Shown in pieces: positions 35,957 to 45,042 of a DNA stretch of 55,896 bases. The stretch lies in contig CAIRTM010000051.1 of NCBI GenBank assembly GCA_903881505.1, positions 1-55,896 on the forward strand, given 5' to 3'. Position numbers and translations under genes: made by a program. This stretch comes from an uncultured delta proteobacterium. Its GTDB lineage: Bacteria; Desulfobacterota; WTBG01; CAIYCZ01; CAIRTM01. The notes beneath the pieces were generated by a model. It ran no database searches. It saw only the letters and a program-made list of their open reading frames with translations, and had not been told where the DNA came from. Within the stretch, counting starts at the first letter, position 1. Each line of letters starts with the position of its first letter.

Positions 35957-36716
35957 GACCATAGGGCACAAAAAATTCTGCCGCCTGCCGGCTCGCCGCC
36001 AGCACGGGCTGCTGGCCGAGCTGGCCCGGACAGCTCTTGAACGCGGCGACTATCAGGCCTTCCTTGAGCGCTATGCGCTTCTGCATGCCTGGGCCGAGCT
36101 TGACCGCTACCATCCTCCGGCCTGGCTGAACCCTGAGGAAGCCCTGCATGAATTCTATTACTTTCACGCGCTCTGCGCGGATGATTCCTCGGACCTTGCG
36201 CCGGGCAGGGCTGAAGATACGCCACTTGCCTGGCAGCCGCGCTTCGATATCACCATCGTGCTTGATCAGGTCAGGAGCCCTTACAACGTGGGTTCCATCA
36301 TCCGCCTGATCGACAATGCCGGCTTTGCCGCTCTGGTGCATGCATCCCCCGGACTGGATCTGCGCCATCCCCGCCTGCGCCGGGCCGCGCGCGGGGCCGA
36401 GTGCTGGATCCCGATACGCTGCGTTGACGATCTCCCGGAATTCCTGCGCGATACCCCCATGCCGGTTGTTGCGCTTGAAAACTGCGCCGGAGCGTTGCCG
36501 GTCGACCGGTGGCACCCCCCGGAAAAATTTCTGCTGGTTGCGGGCAATGAGTCCTATGGCATTGCCGCTGCCGTACGAGCGTGCTGCAATGCATGCGTGT
36601 ATATTGAGATGCATGGATATAAGAAGTCAATGAATGTGCATCAGGCCCTTGCCATTGCGGCACACCGTGCTGTGACTGCCCTGGGTGCCGGCACGCAGGC
36701 CGGCACTTCCGTATGA
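35940..36716 (+). CDS. SpoU/TrmH family RNA 2'-O-methyltransferase
   Basis: A 258-residue SPOUT methyltransferase. The three motifs are clear: DQVRSPYNVGSIIRLIDNAG (motif 1), LLVAGNESYGIA (motif 2) and EMHGYKKSMNVHQALAIAAH (motif 3). The enzyme methylates a ribose 2'-OH in tRNA or rRNA with S-adenosylmethionine; the target cannot be told. The N-terminal 100 residues are an extra helical domain. The ATG overlaps the end of metG by 17 bases and its stop overlaps the next gene by four, so these three genes are coupled and form an RNA-related operon. Confidence 0.9.
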   Translation: MDRCAETIGHKKFCRLPARRQHGLLAELARTALERGDYQAFLERYALLHAWAELDRYHPPAWLNPEEALHEFYYFHALCADDSSDLAPGRAEDTPLAWQPRFDITIVLDQVRSPYNVGSIIRLIDNAGFAALVHASPGLDLRHPRLRRAARGAECWIPIRCVDDLPEFLRDTPMPVVALENCAGALPVDRWHPPEKFLLVAGNESYGIAAAVRACCNACVYIEMHGYKKSMNVHQALAIAAHRAVTALGAGTQAGTSV

Positions 36717-37363
36717 AAGGCCCGCTGCCCGTCATGCTTAACCGCACCGATGCATCTGAACGCTTCGACAGCGCCGCGATCAACCGGCTGCCCGTCTGCC
36801 GCTACGAAGGTCCGGTGAGTGTTGTGCACGATAAGGCCGGCCTGAAAGAAGCGCTGCGGGAGCTGGATGCTGAGCGCCTGCTCGGCTTTGACACCGAGAC
36901 CCGGCCGGCTTTTAAAAAAGGCGTCAGGCATGCGCCTGCCTTGCTGCAGCTGGCGGGCTCCGGGAAGGTGTATGTTTTTCAGCTGGCCGCACTGGGGCTG
37001 CCGGATCAGGTGTGTGCGCTGCTCGCCGACGCGTCACGCATTAAAGCCGGGGTGGCGTTCGCGTATGACGTGCATGAATTGAGAACGATCGCGGAATTTG
37101 TTCCGGCAGGCTTTGTGGAGCTGGAGCAGCTTGCGCGCAGGGCAGGCCTGAAAAATTTCGGCCTGCGCGGGCTTGCAGCCGCTCTGCTGGGCGTGCGCAT
37201 TTCAAAAAAGGCACGTCTTTCAAACTGGGCCGCCCCGCAGCTGAATCCCGATCAGATCGCCTACGCGGCAACCGATGCCTGGATCAGCCGTGAGCTTTAC
37301 CTGCGCTTTCAGCGGGCCGGTTGTGCCGGCGCAGAGATCCCCGCCGCGCCCGGGGGTGTGTAG
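36713..37363 (+). CDS. RNase D-like 3'-5' exonuclease
   Basis: A 216-residue DEDDy exonuclease domain. LLGFDTETRPAF carries the first acidic pair (DxE), VAFAYDVHELR the second aspartate, and the C-terminal IAYAATDAWISRELY carries the Tyr-x3-Asp motif. It is a single domain without the HRDC domains of RNase D, like many small Deltaproteobacterial proteins of this family. It starts in the stop of the SpoU gene (ATGA), implying a joint role in RNA maturation. Confidence 0.9.
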   Translation: MKGPLPVMLNRTDASERFDSAAINRLPVCRYEGPVSVVHDKAGLKEALRELDAERLLGFDTETRPAFKKGVRHAPALLQLAGSGKVYVFQLAALGLPDQVCALLADASRIKAGVAFAYDVHELRTIAEFVPAGFVELEQLARRAGLKNFGLRGLAAALLGVRISKKARLSNWAAPQLNPDQIAYAATDAWISRELYLRFQRAGCAGAEIPAAPGGV

Positions 37364-37370
37364 CGCCCCG

Positions 37371-37395
37371 CCCGCCTACCTGCCGGTCAGGCGGG
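37371..37395. terminator. Weak hairpin between convergent genes
   Basis: Seven-base arms CCCGCCT and AGGCGGG around an 11-base loop lie where the exonuclease and the lipoprotein genes converge. No U-tract follows on either strand, so a terminator role is only possible. Confidence 0.22.
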
Positions 37396-39145
37396 ACAGG
37401 CCGGAGGGCTGAAAGTCGCTGTCGGGCAGGCCGAGGTTGATGCGAATGTCCGTGGTCGTAATGCGCGTTGTGGAGCCATCTGTAAGATTGCGGAATATAG
37501 CCGTATCCCAGTACCAGATACCAAAACTCTGTTTCCAGGAAAACGTTACCTCCTTGCAAATCTCATTGCGGTCGTCATAGTACTCGATTTTGAGAGGCAC
37601 CATGCGCTCAAGGTCAATCATGCTCCTGCGCGATGTATAATAGGTGCACGGTTTGCGCGGCGTGCTCTTGATAAGGACCGCCTGACGGCCGTCATGCGTT
37701 ACTGTCCCAAGCAGTTCATGGTTTTCCGTTTCGGGCAGCAGGTCAACATACTGCTCGAGGAAAAAATTGTTTTCCGCATCCGGACGGTAGGTTTCGATGT
37801 TAAGCGTCCGGCCGGCATCGCCGCGGCGCATGATATACCAGTACCGGTCACCCTCGCCCGGTGAGCGCTGCAGCAGTATTGCGGCTGCGCTGGTCCTGGC
37901 GTCGTTGCGCGTATGTCTCGTTTCAAGATAGCGCAGCACGGTCGCGCAGCGCACTGTGTCCCGGGGCGAATAACGGCGGTGCTTTTCAATGACTGAAATA
38001 TCTTTTGTCTGTCCGTCGCTGAGATTGCTTTCCCACCGGCGCGACAGCACGGCATCGATAAATGAGTTGCTGTCGGCAACTGCGCGCATAACCCCTGCCG
38101 GGTCGCCCGGCGACGCGTACACTACTACCGGGGCCGGGCCGGACCCCGGTTCAGCAGGGCCCGAAAAAGCATACGGCCCCCTGGCGACTTCGGCATAGGA
38201 CCTAACGGGCGACGGCTCGGGCTCCGGCGCAGGTGGCGGCGCTGAATGGGTGAGGGTCAGGAGTTCCCGTGCCCGGGTTTGTCCGGCGGCAAGCAGCTGC
38301 AGCCCGTTCGGGGCCACGTCGTAGTTGAGCATCAGCGCCGCGGTTTCCTGAAGCCCCTTCGGAGCAAAGCTGACTTCAAACACCGGCGGGGGCACCCGCG
38401 CCCCTCTTTTTACCTGCTCGGCAATCAAACCCAGAAGCACGCCCAGAACATCCGATTCAAGCTGCGCGCGCTGCGCTTCTTCGCTGAGATCGGGCGGGGT
38501 GCTGTAGAGCAGGCTGGTAACAAAGCAATCCCGGCCGCCGCTCGGGCGTACCTGGGCAAAAATTTCGAACCCCCACAGCGTTCCCCCTGAATTTGCGGCT
38601 TTTCTTGCGGCATGCCGGTATTTGAGCAGGTCAAATCCGAAGCGTTCGCGGAGCAGTCTGTCCTGCTCGCGGAAGGAAAGTTCCTGCATGCGCTCCCGGG
38701 CACTGTCCGCAAAAAAGCTGCGCGGGTACTTGTGCAGGAATTCGCGGTAGCCCTCCATCGTGTCCTGATTGTCGTAGCGCCTGATTTCAAGCTGCTCGAT
38801 ATACAGGTTGGCCTTGTCGATATACGGATTGTTCGGGTAGAGCATTTTGAACTCAAGATATCCGTCTACAGTATCCTGCTTTTCATACGGCTGGAATTCC
38901 AGCAGAGAAATTTCTTCCCGGACGCGGTTTATGAAAATATTTTCAGGGTATTTGCTGATAAAATCGCGGTAGGCTTCAAGCGTGTTCTGGCCTTTATACG
39001 CTTCGTATATCTGCTGATCGGCAATGAATTTTTTCTGCGGAACCTTCGTACCGCCCTCGTAGGTATATCCCCGCGGCCCGCAGGCCGCAAGCAGCATCAT
39101 GGCACAACAGACAACCCAGACATACGGTGCGGTGCGGCCTCTCAT
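37376..39145 (-). CDS. Lipoprotein with helical repeats and a LolA-like C-terminal domain
   Basis: A 589-residue lipoprotein (lipobox LAAC, Cys22). Residues 45-160 form three repeats of about 36 residues with the pattern Tyr-x2-Gln-(N/D)-T-x4-Tyr-x2-Phe-x4-YP, like short TPR-type repeats. The middle (about 160-340) is unfamiliar and includes a Pro-rich linker. The last 200 residues (TPRKPCTYYTSRRSMIDLE, WKQSFGIWYWDT, TTDIRINLGLPDSDF) fit the LolA-like outer-membrane lipoprotein-sorting domain (DUF4292/LolA group), which holds lipid acyl chains. It is downstream of the ExbB/ExbD/vWA/TPR operon on the same strand, with a 260-base gap that shows no gene, so membership of that operon is possible but not shown. 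Confidence 0.72.
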   Translation of the reverse strand: MRGRTAPYVWVVCCAMMLLAACGPRGYTYEGGTKVPQKKFIADQQIYEAYKGQNTLEAYRDFISKYPENIFINRVREEISLLEFQPYEKQDTVDGYLEFKMLYPNNPYIDKANLYIEQLEIRRYDNQDTMEGYREFLHKYPRSFFADSARERMQELSFREQDRLLRERFGFDLLKYRHAARKAANSGGTLWGFEIFAQVRPSGGRDCFVTSLLYSTPPDLSEEAQRAQLESDVLGVLLGLIAEQVKRGARVPPPVFEVSFAPKGLQETAALMLNYDVAPNGLQLLAAGQTRARELLTLTHSAPPPAPEPEPSPVRSYAEVARGPYAFSGPAEPGSGPAPVVVYASPGDPAGVMRAVADSNSFIDAVLSRRWESNLSDGQTKDISVIEKHRRYSPRDTVRCATVLRYLETRHTRNDARTSAAAILLQRSPGEGDRYWYIMRRGDAGRTLNIETYRPDAENNFFLEQYVDLLPETENHELLGTVTHDGRQAVLIKSTPRKPCTYYTSRRSMIDLERMVPLKIEYYDDRNEICKEVTFSWKQSFGIWYWDTAIFRNLTDGSTTRITTTDIRINLGLPDSDFQPSGLSRLTGR

Positions 39146-39406
39146 GACATTCTTCCTCTATGAATAGTGTTTGCCTGCTGTGTGTGCCCTGCATAAAACC
39201 TGCCGGGAACACGCGCATCTGATCCTGATCCGGATGTTTTACGTTCCAGGAGGAACATGCCCGGGCGTGATCTGCCAGGGCCAGCCCGGACTCCTGTGTG
39301 TTTATTTCAGCATAAACCGCAAAGCCTCTTAAGGGCAACGACATCTCGCCGTCAACGCATGGTATTCATCCTTTATTCGTATGCTTTCCTTAATGCTGGA
39401 GCGGCG

Positions 39407-41890
39407 TTACTGCTTGTCGCCGGCACATATCGTTTCGGCAAAATCCAGAAATTTTTGACGATAGGCACCATCACCAAAACCGGGGTATTTAGTCCGTGTT
39501 GCTGCTATCACATGGCAGGCATCAGACCTCTTGCCGAGCCGTAAAAGCGCGTCCGCCGCCCGAAAACGCGCCTCAAACCATTGCTCGCATCCCGGGGCAA
39601 GGCCCTTTGAAAACCGCTGCCATGTGTCAAAGGCATCCTGCCATTTGTTCTGCTGTTCATAGATAAGGCCAAGCCTGTATATTGCCTCCGCGGATGAGGG
39701 GTCCTGTTCGAGCAGCGTGCGGCACAGCGCGGCTGCCTGTTCGGGCTTGCCGGTTAAGGCATACAGCTCGGCAAGACGCATTGAAACCGGGCCGGAAAGC
39801 TTTCTAAACGAGTCGTTTGCGGTTATGATCTCATACAGTTTTTCATATATGGCGCGTGCAGTCTCTGCTGCGCGCGCGCCTTCGCCTGCATCTTTCGCTT
39901 TTGCGTAGTATGTGTCGCCAAGGTCAAGCACGGATGAGAGTGTTTCCCGGTCGTTCACCATGGCACTGATCTCGCGCTTTGCATCAGCAGGCATGTGCAG
40001 CTGCAGATAACATTCAAGCCGCAGGCTTTTTACCATGCCGTACAAAAGATCGCGCTGCCTGGTGACCGGGAACCTGCTCTCAAAGTTCTGAAGCAGCGGA
40101 AGCGCCTTTTTACAGTCCGGTTCAGGTCCGCGGACGTACAACCGCGCCAGAAGAAACGCAAGGCGCGCCCCGGCCTCAACGCTCCCGGCGGCGTCTGTTT
40201 TTTTTGGTTCCTGCTTTTTGTACCAGCGTTCCGCCCGACTGACGGTCTCGCGGTACAGCTGCAGGGCTTCATCCGATTTTCCACGGCCCTGCCGTTCAAG
40301 CTCTTCAAGCTTTTCACTGTTTGCCTGCAGACTCTCTGCTTCAAATGCACGTTCTGCCTGCTGCGCCTCGGCATAATGGGATGAGTCGTTTTTTACAAGC
40401 GCAAACTCCTGCAGGGCTTCAGCGCTCCTGTTTGCGTGCTGGTAATACTGGCCGAGCTGGAAATGCGCCTCGCTTTTGTCCTGCGAATCCGGGCAGTTTT
40501 TCACGTAGCACTCTGCTGCCTTTATGTAGCTGCCATAGGTTTTCTCTGACGGGCCTGTCTTGTACAGGCGTGCCGCGGCCGCGTAATAGAGGCATGCCGC
40601 CTTGCCCCCGAATGATGATTTAGGAAATTTTTCAAACAGGGTATCAAGGCATGCAAGCGCTTCCTGCCACTGCTGCTGCTGCGACAGGCAATACGCCAGC
40701 CGGAAGCAGATATCATCAAAATGGCTTTTGACGGACGGGTCAGGCGCGCTGTACAGATAGTGGTAATGCTCACGTGCCTTGTCATACTGCTTTTTATCAA
40801 AATACCAGTCGGCAAGACCCATTGCACCCATGCCCCCGAGTTCTGCATCTGGGATCCCGGCAAGCTCCTCGGCATGCTCAAAGACATATCGGTACAGTAT
40901 GGCTGCCTGTGCGGGGTCAGCCTCGGCAATTTTTTTCAGTTCGCGTACCGTATCTTTCCCTGATTCGCCCCCCCGGGCGGCCGTCTTTTTTTCCGCAATT
41001 TCCAGTGCGACGGCTGTCTGCAGGCTTTTCAATTTTTCCCTGACCGCCTGCGGAACGGCGCCGGGCCGGACGGATTCCTGCAGTTCCCGTATCTGTTGTG
41101 CGGCGAGTTCCTTTTTCCCCGACTGGTAGCTGAGCAGTATCTGCTCATAGCCTGCCTGTGCGTAAAGGCTGTCCTCGCGGGACAGTTTTACCATCAGCGT
41201 TTGCAGTTCCTGGCCGGCTTTTTCATAGCGCCCGAGCTCTTTGAGGCAGAGCGCCCGGCCCAAATGACTCCGGTTGACGACCGACTGTTCCTGGAAATCT
41301 ATCATGGCGCGTGCAAACCCGGACATGGCCCCTTCGAGCAGGTTCGTGCGTGCTTGTGCATGCTCAGGATAGAGCAGCCCTCCATAATAGCCGTTCCAGC
41401 CCTGCCAGTAGCTTGCAAGGGATATCAGATACTGAGACTGCTGCCATTCCGGCGATGCAAAAAAGGCGTTTTTATCTTCTTCGCCGCTGAGCCGCTCTTC
41501 CAGAACCGTGTCAATGCGTGTCTGGTTGTAAGAGATTATGCTTTGCAGCAGCTCCCCGTTTTTCAGGAATGCGGATGCAAAGCCTTCCTTCTGCTCGGCC
41601 TGCGACAGATCAGCCGCCTGGCTCAGCTCGACAAGCCGCGAGATGCATTCCCCTGATTTTGTTATGAGATTTTTTTGCGCGTCAAAAGAAAGCAGGTTCT
41701 GGGCCTTCACCCCGGCAAACCCCGACCCGAGTACGCCCACGGCGCTTTGTATTTCAGAAAACGAGCGCATGCGCTCGGCGTTGAGGCTGCTTACATCACC
41801 AGTGCCTGCTGCCGACCACGAGCCCCGGCAGAGCATGAGGATGCTGATCATGGCCAGAGCCCCTATGACCGGGGCTGCAGAAATTTTCAT
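39407..41890 (-). CDS. Periplasmic tetratricopeptide-repeat protein of the ExbB/ExbD operon
   Basis: An 827-residue secreted protein. A signal peptide (APVIGALAMISILMLCRGSWSA) precedes a mature protein made of helical repeats. Typical TPR pairs are seen: GLADWYFDKKQYDKAREHYHYL, AAECYVKNCPDSQDKSEAHFQL, AEAIYRLGLIYEQQNKWQDAFD. The first 280 residues are helical and less regular. TPR proteins usually serve as scaffolds; this one could hold the vWA protein to an outer-membrane or peptidoglycan partner. A GGGAGAAG site precedes the ATG and the vWA gene ends 18 bases upstream, so it is the fourth gene of the operon. No enzymatic motif is seen. Confidence 0.85.
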   Translation of the reverse strand: MKISAAPVIGALAMISILMLCRGSWSAAGTGDVSSLNAERMRSFSEIQSAVGVLGSGFAGVKAQNLLSFDAQKNLITKSGECISRLVELSQAADLSQAEQKEGFASAFLKNGELLQSIISYNQTRIDTVLEERLSGEEDKNAFFASPEWQQSQYLISLASYWQGWNGYYGGLLYPEHAQARTNLLEGAMSGFARAMIDFQEQSVVNRSHLGRALCLKELGRYEKAGQELQTLMVKLSREDSLYAQAGYEQILLSYQSGKKELAAQQIRELQESVRPGAVPQAVREKLKSLQTAVALEIAEKKTAARGGESGKDTVRELKKIAEADPAQAAILYRYVFEHAEELAGIPDAELGGMGAMGLADWYFDKKQYDKAREHYHYLYSAPDPSVKSHFDDICFRLAYCLSQQQQWQEALACLDTLFEKFPKSSFGGKAACLYYAAAARLYKTGPSEKTYGSYIKAAECYVKNCPDSQDKSEAHFQLGQYYQHANRSAEALQEFALVKNDSSHYAEAQQAERAFEAESLQANSEKLEELERQGRGKSDEALQLYRETVSRAERWYKKQEPKKTDAAGSVEAGARLAFLLARLYVRGPEPDCKKALPLLQNFESRFPVTRQRDLLYGMVKSLRLECYLQLHMPADAKREISAMVNDRETLSSVLDLGDTYYAKAKDAGEGARAAETARAIYEKLYEIITANDSFRKLSGPVSMRLAELYALTGKPEQAAALCRTLLEQDPSSAEAIYRLGLIYEQQNKWQDAFDTWQRFSKGLAPGCEQWFEARFRAADALLRLGKRSDACHVIAATRTKYPGFGDGAYRQKFLDFAETICAGDKQ

Positions 41891-41908
41891 GCCGTGCTTC
41901 TCCCGCTG

Positions 41909-43048
41909 TCACAAGTTTTTCAGGAACTCATCAAGATAGGATTCCCATTTTGCCCCAAAAGTTAGAACGACCATCTGTTTTATAACCTTTTCTTCATCTA
42001 CCATGCGCGCGCTCTCTCCGCCGCCTGCCTCGGCGAGCAGTGTGAATTCCGGCAGGACCGCGCGGCTGATCCCTGCGCCGTTAATCTGGCTGGCCTGGAC
42101 ACTTGTGTCAAGCGTAGCGACCGTGCCGCCCATCTGGCTTCTGAATTTTTCCACCATGGCTATTGTTTTCTGCATGTCCTGCGGGTGGGGGGGGGCATCC
42201 CCGATAATCAGGATTATTTTTTTTGAATTCTTATCCCAGTTAAACTCGTTGAGGGCGACACGAAGCCCCTCGTCCACGGCCTCCGCCCGGTCACCGCCGC
42301 CCACCGGGTCAAGGCCGTTAAGAAACTGCTGCAGCTGCTGGGTCTTGTGCGTAAGGGGATAGGATTTTGTCACAAAGTCATCACCCCGGTCCCGGTATGC
42401 AACAAGGCCGATGCGCGTTGCGGGGACAAGGGTCTTGAACGACATGACAAGGTTTGCTATCTTAATTTTTACCTGCCGCAGAAATTGAGCCATGCTGCTA
42501 GTCGCGTCAAAAATGAAAACAACGTCAAGGCCTATTTTACGCACTCCCTGAATATCTCGCGCGAATGACCCTGAAAATTTTTCGCCTGCCCCGTAGAACT
42601 GCAGCCCCGGTGAGCCTATGCTGTTTGCAGGCCCCTTGGGGCCGGCAAGAAGCGACCTGTCAAGGGTCGGGGCGCCGACGATGTTGCTGTCCGCGCGCAC
42701 CTGTATATCGGGCGTGAATTTTACGTCAGGGACGATCGCGTATGTCTCGAGCTTCGGCAGGGAAGTATCCTGCTTGCTGTCCGCCTTCAGTTCGTCAAAA
42801 GCATCTGTGCCCTTGACCCTGAACTCTTCAAGCGTCTGGGGCGCAAGAGGGGGCTGAAAAAGAAACCGGTTTTCGTCCTTTCTCTGTGCGACAATGGATA
42901 TGGCCGGAGGCCTGTTTTCAGTGTTGCGGCGCATGGGACCCCAGTTCGGAGTGCACAGCAGCAGCAGAAGCACAGCATGTATGCAGCAGGACAGCAGAAA
43001 GGAACGCAGCGTCCTGCCGCTTTGACCTGGTGTTGCTCCGGAATGCAT
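41909..43048 (-). CDS. von Willebrand A protein with a TonB-like membrane anchor
   Basis: A 379-residue protein. The N-terminus has about 15 cytoplasmic residues, then one membrane helix (residues 16-34) that reads LLSCCIHAVLLLLL, matching the TonB anchor LLSVCIHGAVVAGLL, with Ser20 and His24 in the Ser-x3-His spacing that TonB needs to work with ExbB/ExbD. A periplasmic linker of about 130 residues is followed by a vWA domain (about 172-340): metal-site motif FDATSS (Asp181, Ser185), GGGDRAEAVDEGL and IGDAPPH, as in VwkA-type vWA domains. There is no TonB C-terminal domain. It lies 13 bases after exbD and has AAGGAG upstream. I infer that it is the force-transmitting partner of the ExbB/ExbD motor. 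Confidence 0.85.
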   Translation of the reverse strand: MHSGATPGQSGRTLRSFLLSCCIHAVLLLLLCTPNWGPMRRNTENRPPAISIVAQRKDENRFLFQPPLAPQTLEEFRVKGTDAFDELKADSKQDTSLPKLETYAIVPDVKFTPDIQVRADSNIVGAPTLDRSLLAGPKGPANSIGSPGLQFYGAGEKFSGSFARDIQGVRKIGLDVVFIFDATSSMAQFLRQVKIKIANLVMSFKTLVPATRIGLVAYRDRGDDFVTKSYPLTHKTQQLQQFLNGLDPVGGGDRAEAVDEGLRVALNEFNWDKNSKKIILIIGDAPPHPQDMQKTIAMVEKFRSQMGGTVATLDTSVQASQINGAGISRAVLPEFTLLAEAGGGESARMVDEEKVIKQMVVLTFGAKWESYLDEFLKNL

Positions 43049-43060
43049 GCTGTGTGCTCC

Positions 43061-43513
43061 TTAAAAACTGTCGGGGGTGTGCGCGTTGCCCGGGTCGGAC
43101 GGCTGGGACTGCCGCCTGTGTTCGGTCGTCAGGCTGATGTTGTGCATGCCGCCCGCCTCAATTTGATCGATAACATCAACAAGCATGGAAACCGCGACCT
43201 GGCGGTCGGCATAAATCACCGCGCACTCGGGGTGCTGCTCCATCAGCAGAGTTATCTTGTCGGTGAGCAGTCCCTGGGTCACCTGTTCATTATTGAGAAA
43301 CACGGTCCCGTCCTGCTTGACGGTAATAAGCATGTTTTTTGTAGGCACCTGGTTCTCCGACGAGGACTGCGGGAGCTGCACACGGATGGAATTCATCACC
43401 ATAACCGGGGTAATGATCATGAAGATGATCAGCAGCACAAGGGCAACATCAATCAGGGGAACCATGTTGATCTCGCTCAAAAACGGTGCGTCATCGGAGG
43501 TTTTAACATGCAT
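43061..43513 (-). CDS. exbD: ExbD/TolR family proton-channel subunit
   Basis: A 150-residue protein with one membrane helix. NMVPLIDVALVLLIIFMIITP holds the membrane aspartate (about Asp22) that carries protons in ExbD and TolR. The periplasmic part (NMLITVKQDGTVFLN, ECAVIYADRQVAVSMLVDVID) is the usual ExbD fold. I chose the ATG at 43513 because GGGAGGG lies at the right distance; an earlier ATG at 43519 overlaps the exbB stop but sits too close to that site. With ExbB it forms the proton-motive-force-driven motor. Only one ExbD is present. Confidence 0.93.
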   Translation of the reverse strand: MHVKTSDDAPFLSEINMVPLIDVALVLLIIFMIITPVMVMNSIRVQLPQSSSENQVPTKNMLITVKQDGTVFLNNEQVTQGLLTDKITLLMEQHPECAVIYADRQVAVSMLVDVIDQIEAGGMHNISLTTEHRRQSQPSDPGNAHTPDSF

Positions 43514-43515
43514 GA

Positions 43516-44118
43516 TCATTTCCCTCCCTGAACTGTGATAACCGTGGAGATGCGCTCAAGCTCAAGGCCGAGCCTGCGTGAGCGCTTCAGGAAATAGTTG
43601 TAGGCAATAACCGCAGGAACTGCGACAAACAGGCCTGCGGCAGTGGAGATGAGCGCTTCGGCAATACCGCCCGCCACAACCGACGGGCCCGCGCTTGCCT
43701 TTATTGCGATTGCCTGAAATGCGCGGATAACCCCGACTACCGTTCCGAACAATCCGATGAACGGTGCAATGTTCGCAATCGTGCCCAGAGCTGCAAGCCG
43801 GTGCTCTGCTTCCCAGCGCAGCCCCTTTGCCTCCTCGGTCAGCAGGGCGCTCAGGGATTCCGCGGGCTGCGCACTGTACTTGATCCCGGCCCGAATCAGC
43901 CTGCGGTGGGGGGTTTCCTTTGCTTTCAGGAAGGAGCCAAGGTCCTGATATCCCTCCCGGCTGTTCTCAAGCAGCCGCAGCAGCTCCGGTACCTGTTCCC
44001 TGTTGGAAAACAGGTAATATGCCTGATTGATCATCACGGTCACAGAATACAGTGACAGCAGCGCAAGGACGATAAAGGTCGGGCTGGTAAGATACATACT
44101 GAGTTCACTGGTCATCAT
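43516..44118 (-). CDS. exbB: MotA/TolQ/ExbB family proton-channel subunit
   Basis: A 200-residue inner-membrane protein with three helices (about residues 14-36, 112-135, 155-178). The channel-forming motifs are IAPFIGLFGTVVGVI and ISTAAGLFVAVPAVIAYN, both typical. Between helices 1 and 2 lies a cytoplasmic helical domain of about 70 residues. ExbB pentamers house ExbD and convert proton flow into motion. The ATG at 44118 has AAGGGG upstream; a longer reading to 44190 is less likely. It opens the operon exbB, exbD, vWA, TPR. Confidence 0.92.
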   Translation of the reverse strand: MMTSELSMYLTSPTFIVLALLSLYSVTVMINQAYYLFSNREQVPELLRLLENSREGYQDLGSFLKAKETPHRRLIRAGIKYSAQPAESLSALLTEEAKGLRWEAEHRLAALGTIANIAPFIGLFGTVVGVIRAFQAIAIKASAGPSVVAGGIAEALISTAAGLFVAVPAVIAYNYFLKRSRRLGLELERISTVITVQGGK

Positions 44119-44149
44119 GGCTGTTTCCCCTTCCGGCATGAAATGTATA

Positions 44150-44179
44150 GTATTATTCAAGCAAAAACTTATGGCGCAA
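44150..44179 (-). promoter_or_regulatory. Candidate promoter of the ExbB operon
   Basis: The 277 bases between exbB and the PilZ gene are AT-rich (especially 44150-44275) and hold no gene. On the minus strand TTGCGC and TAATAC are spaced 18 bases apart, ending about 32 bases before the exbB ATG. The -35 match is partial. Confidence 0.3.
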
Positions 44180-44395
44180 CAATTTTGCAAATTTTTTAAA
44201 ATTTGGTTGATGTTTTTTAAAAATTATTTAACCTGCGCGGAAAATTTTTTCAAGGATTTATTTAAAAGCGCATTACGTTAGTACCGGCATTTATTTTCAC
44301 GTGACACGAGAGCCGATGAAAGACCGGCCCCCTTAAGGCTTTATACGGGATGCGCGCCGCATGCGGCTTTCCCTGCCCGCTTTCTTCTGGTCAGG

Positions 44396-44779
44396 TCACG
44401 CGCTGCGGTCCTGCTTGTACTGGCGGAGAAAGACTTCAAGCTGCTCGCGGTGCTGAACGGTTGCCGGCCTGAATTCAATCCCGCAGCGCTTGCGCACCAT
44501 CGTGCCGTCAGGCAGCTCATCATCGCTGTACGCCGGTAACGGCTGCTCATACACAATCAGGCACGGCATGTTCACAATATGCATGTAGGTGCCGCAGATA
44601 AATATATCGACCGAGCCGCCCCTGAACGCTTGCGCGTCCTTATAATCAAGGTATTCGAATGCCGCACCGCGCATGCTTATGTCCAAAATGCTGCCAACGC
44701 AGGTAAAGCCGCTTCCCAGCGAAATGAAGGCATTGCGGCACGGCCTGTACCGCTCGTGAGCGCGCTGATCCGGACCCAT
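44396..44779 (-). CDS. PilZ domain protein
   Basis: A 127-residue protein. RAHERYRPCRNAF near the start holds the Arg-rich RxxxR-like motif and DISMRGAAF the (D/N)-x-S-x2-G motif of PilZ proteins, which bind cyclic di-GMP. The C-terminal RKRCGIEFRPATVQHREQLEVF is typical too. The start at 44779 has AGGAGG eight bases upstream; upstream reading (54 more codons) is out of line with the family. It is on the same strand as the ExbB operon but 277 bases from it, so cotranscription is unlikely. Confidence 0.87.
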   Translation of the reverse strand: MGPDQRAHERYRPCRNAFISLGSGFTCVGSILDISMRGAAFEYLDYKDAQAFRGGSVDIFICGTYMHIVNMPCLIVYEQPLPAYSDDELPDGTMVRKRCGIEFRPATVQHREQLEVFLRQYKQDRSA

Positions 44780-45042
44780 GGAATCAACCTCCTGCTGCTG
44801 TGCCGCGTGACTTCGGCACAGGGCCTGCGAGCTTGTTTTCTTGCTTTGCAGGGCCGTATGATGTAGCATGCACGCACGGTTTGTGCGGGTGCGCCCGCAG
44901 TCTCTACGCGGCATGGTAAATGAAAACGCGCACAAAAACAACCGCTCCGAACGACGACCCGTACCTGCCGTGCGCTGTATATGCCGGCAAACCCTTTGTA
45001 TAATTATCCTGTACCTATAGCACAGCTTCCCGGCCGGAAACC

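Noticed and set aside
34826-35971. A long minus-strand frame opposite metG
   Set aside because: It overlaps a clear synthetase reading frame and has low-complexity, motif-free sequence.
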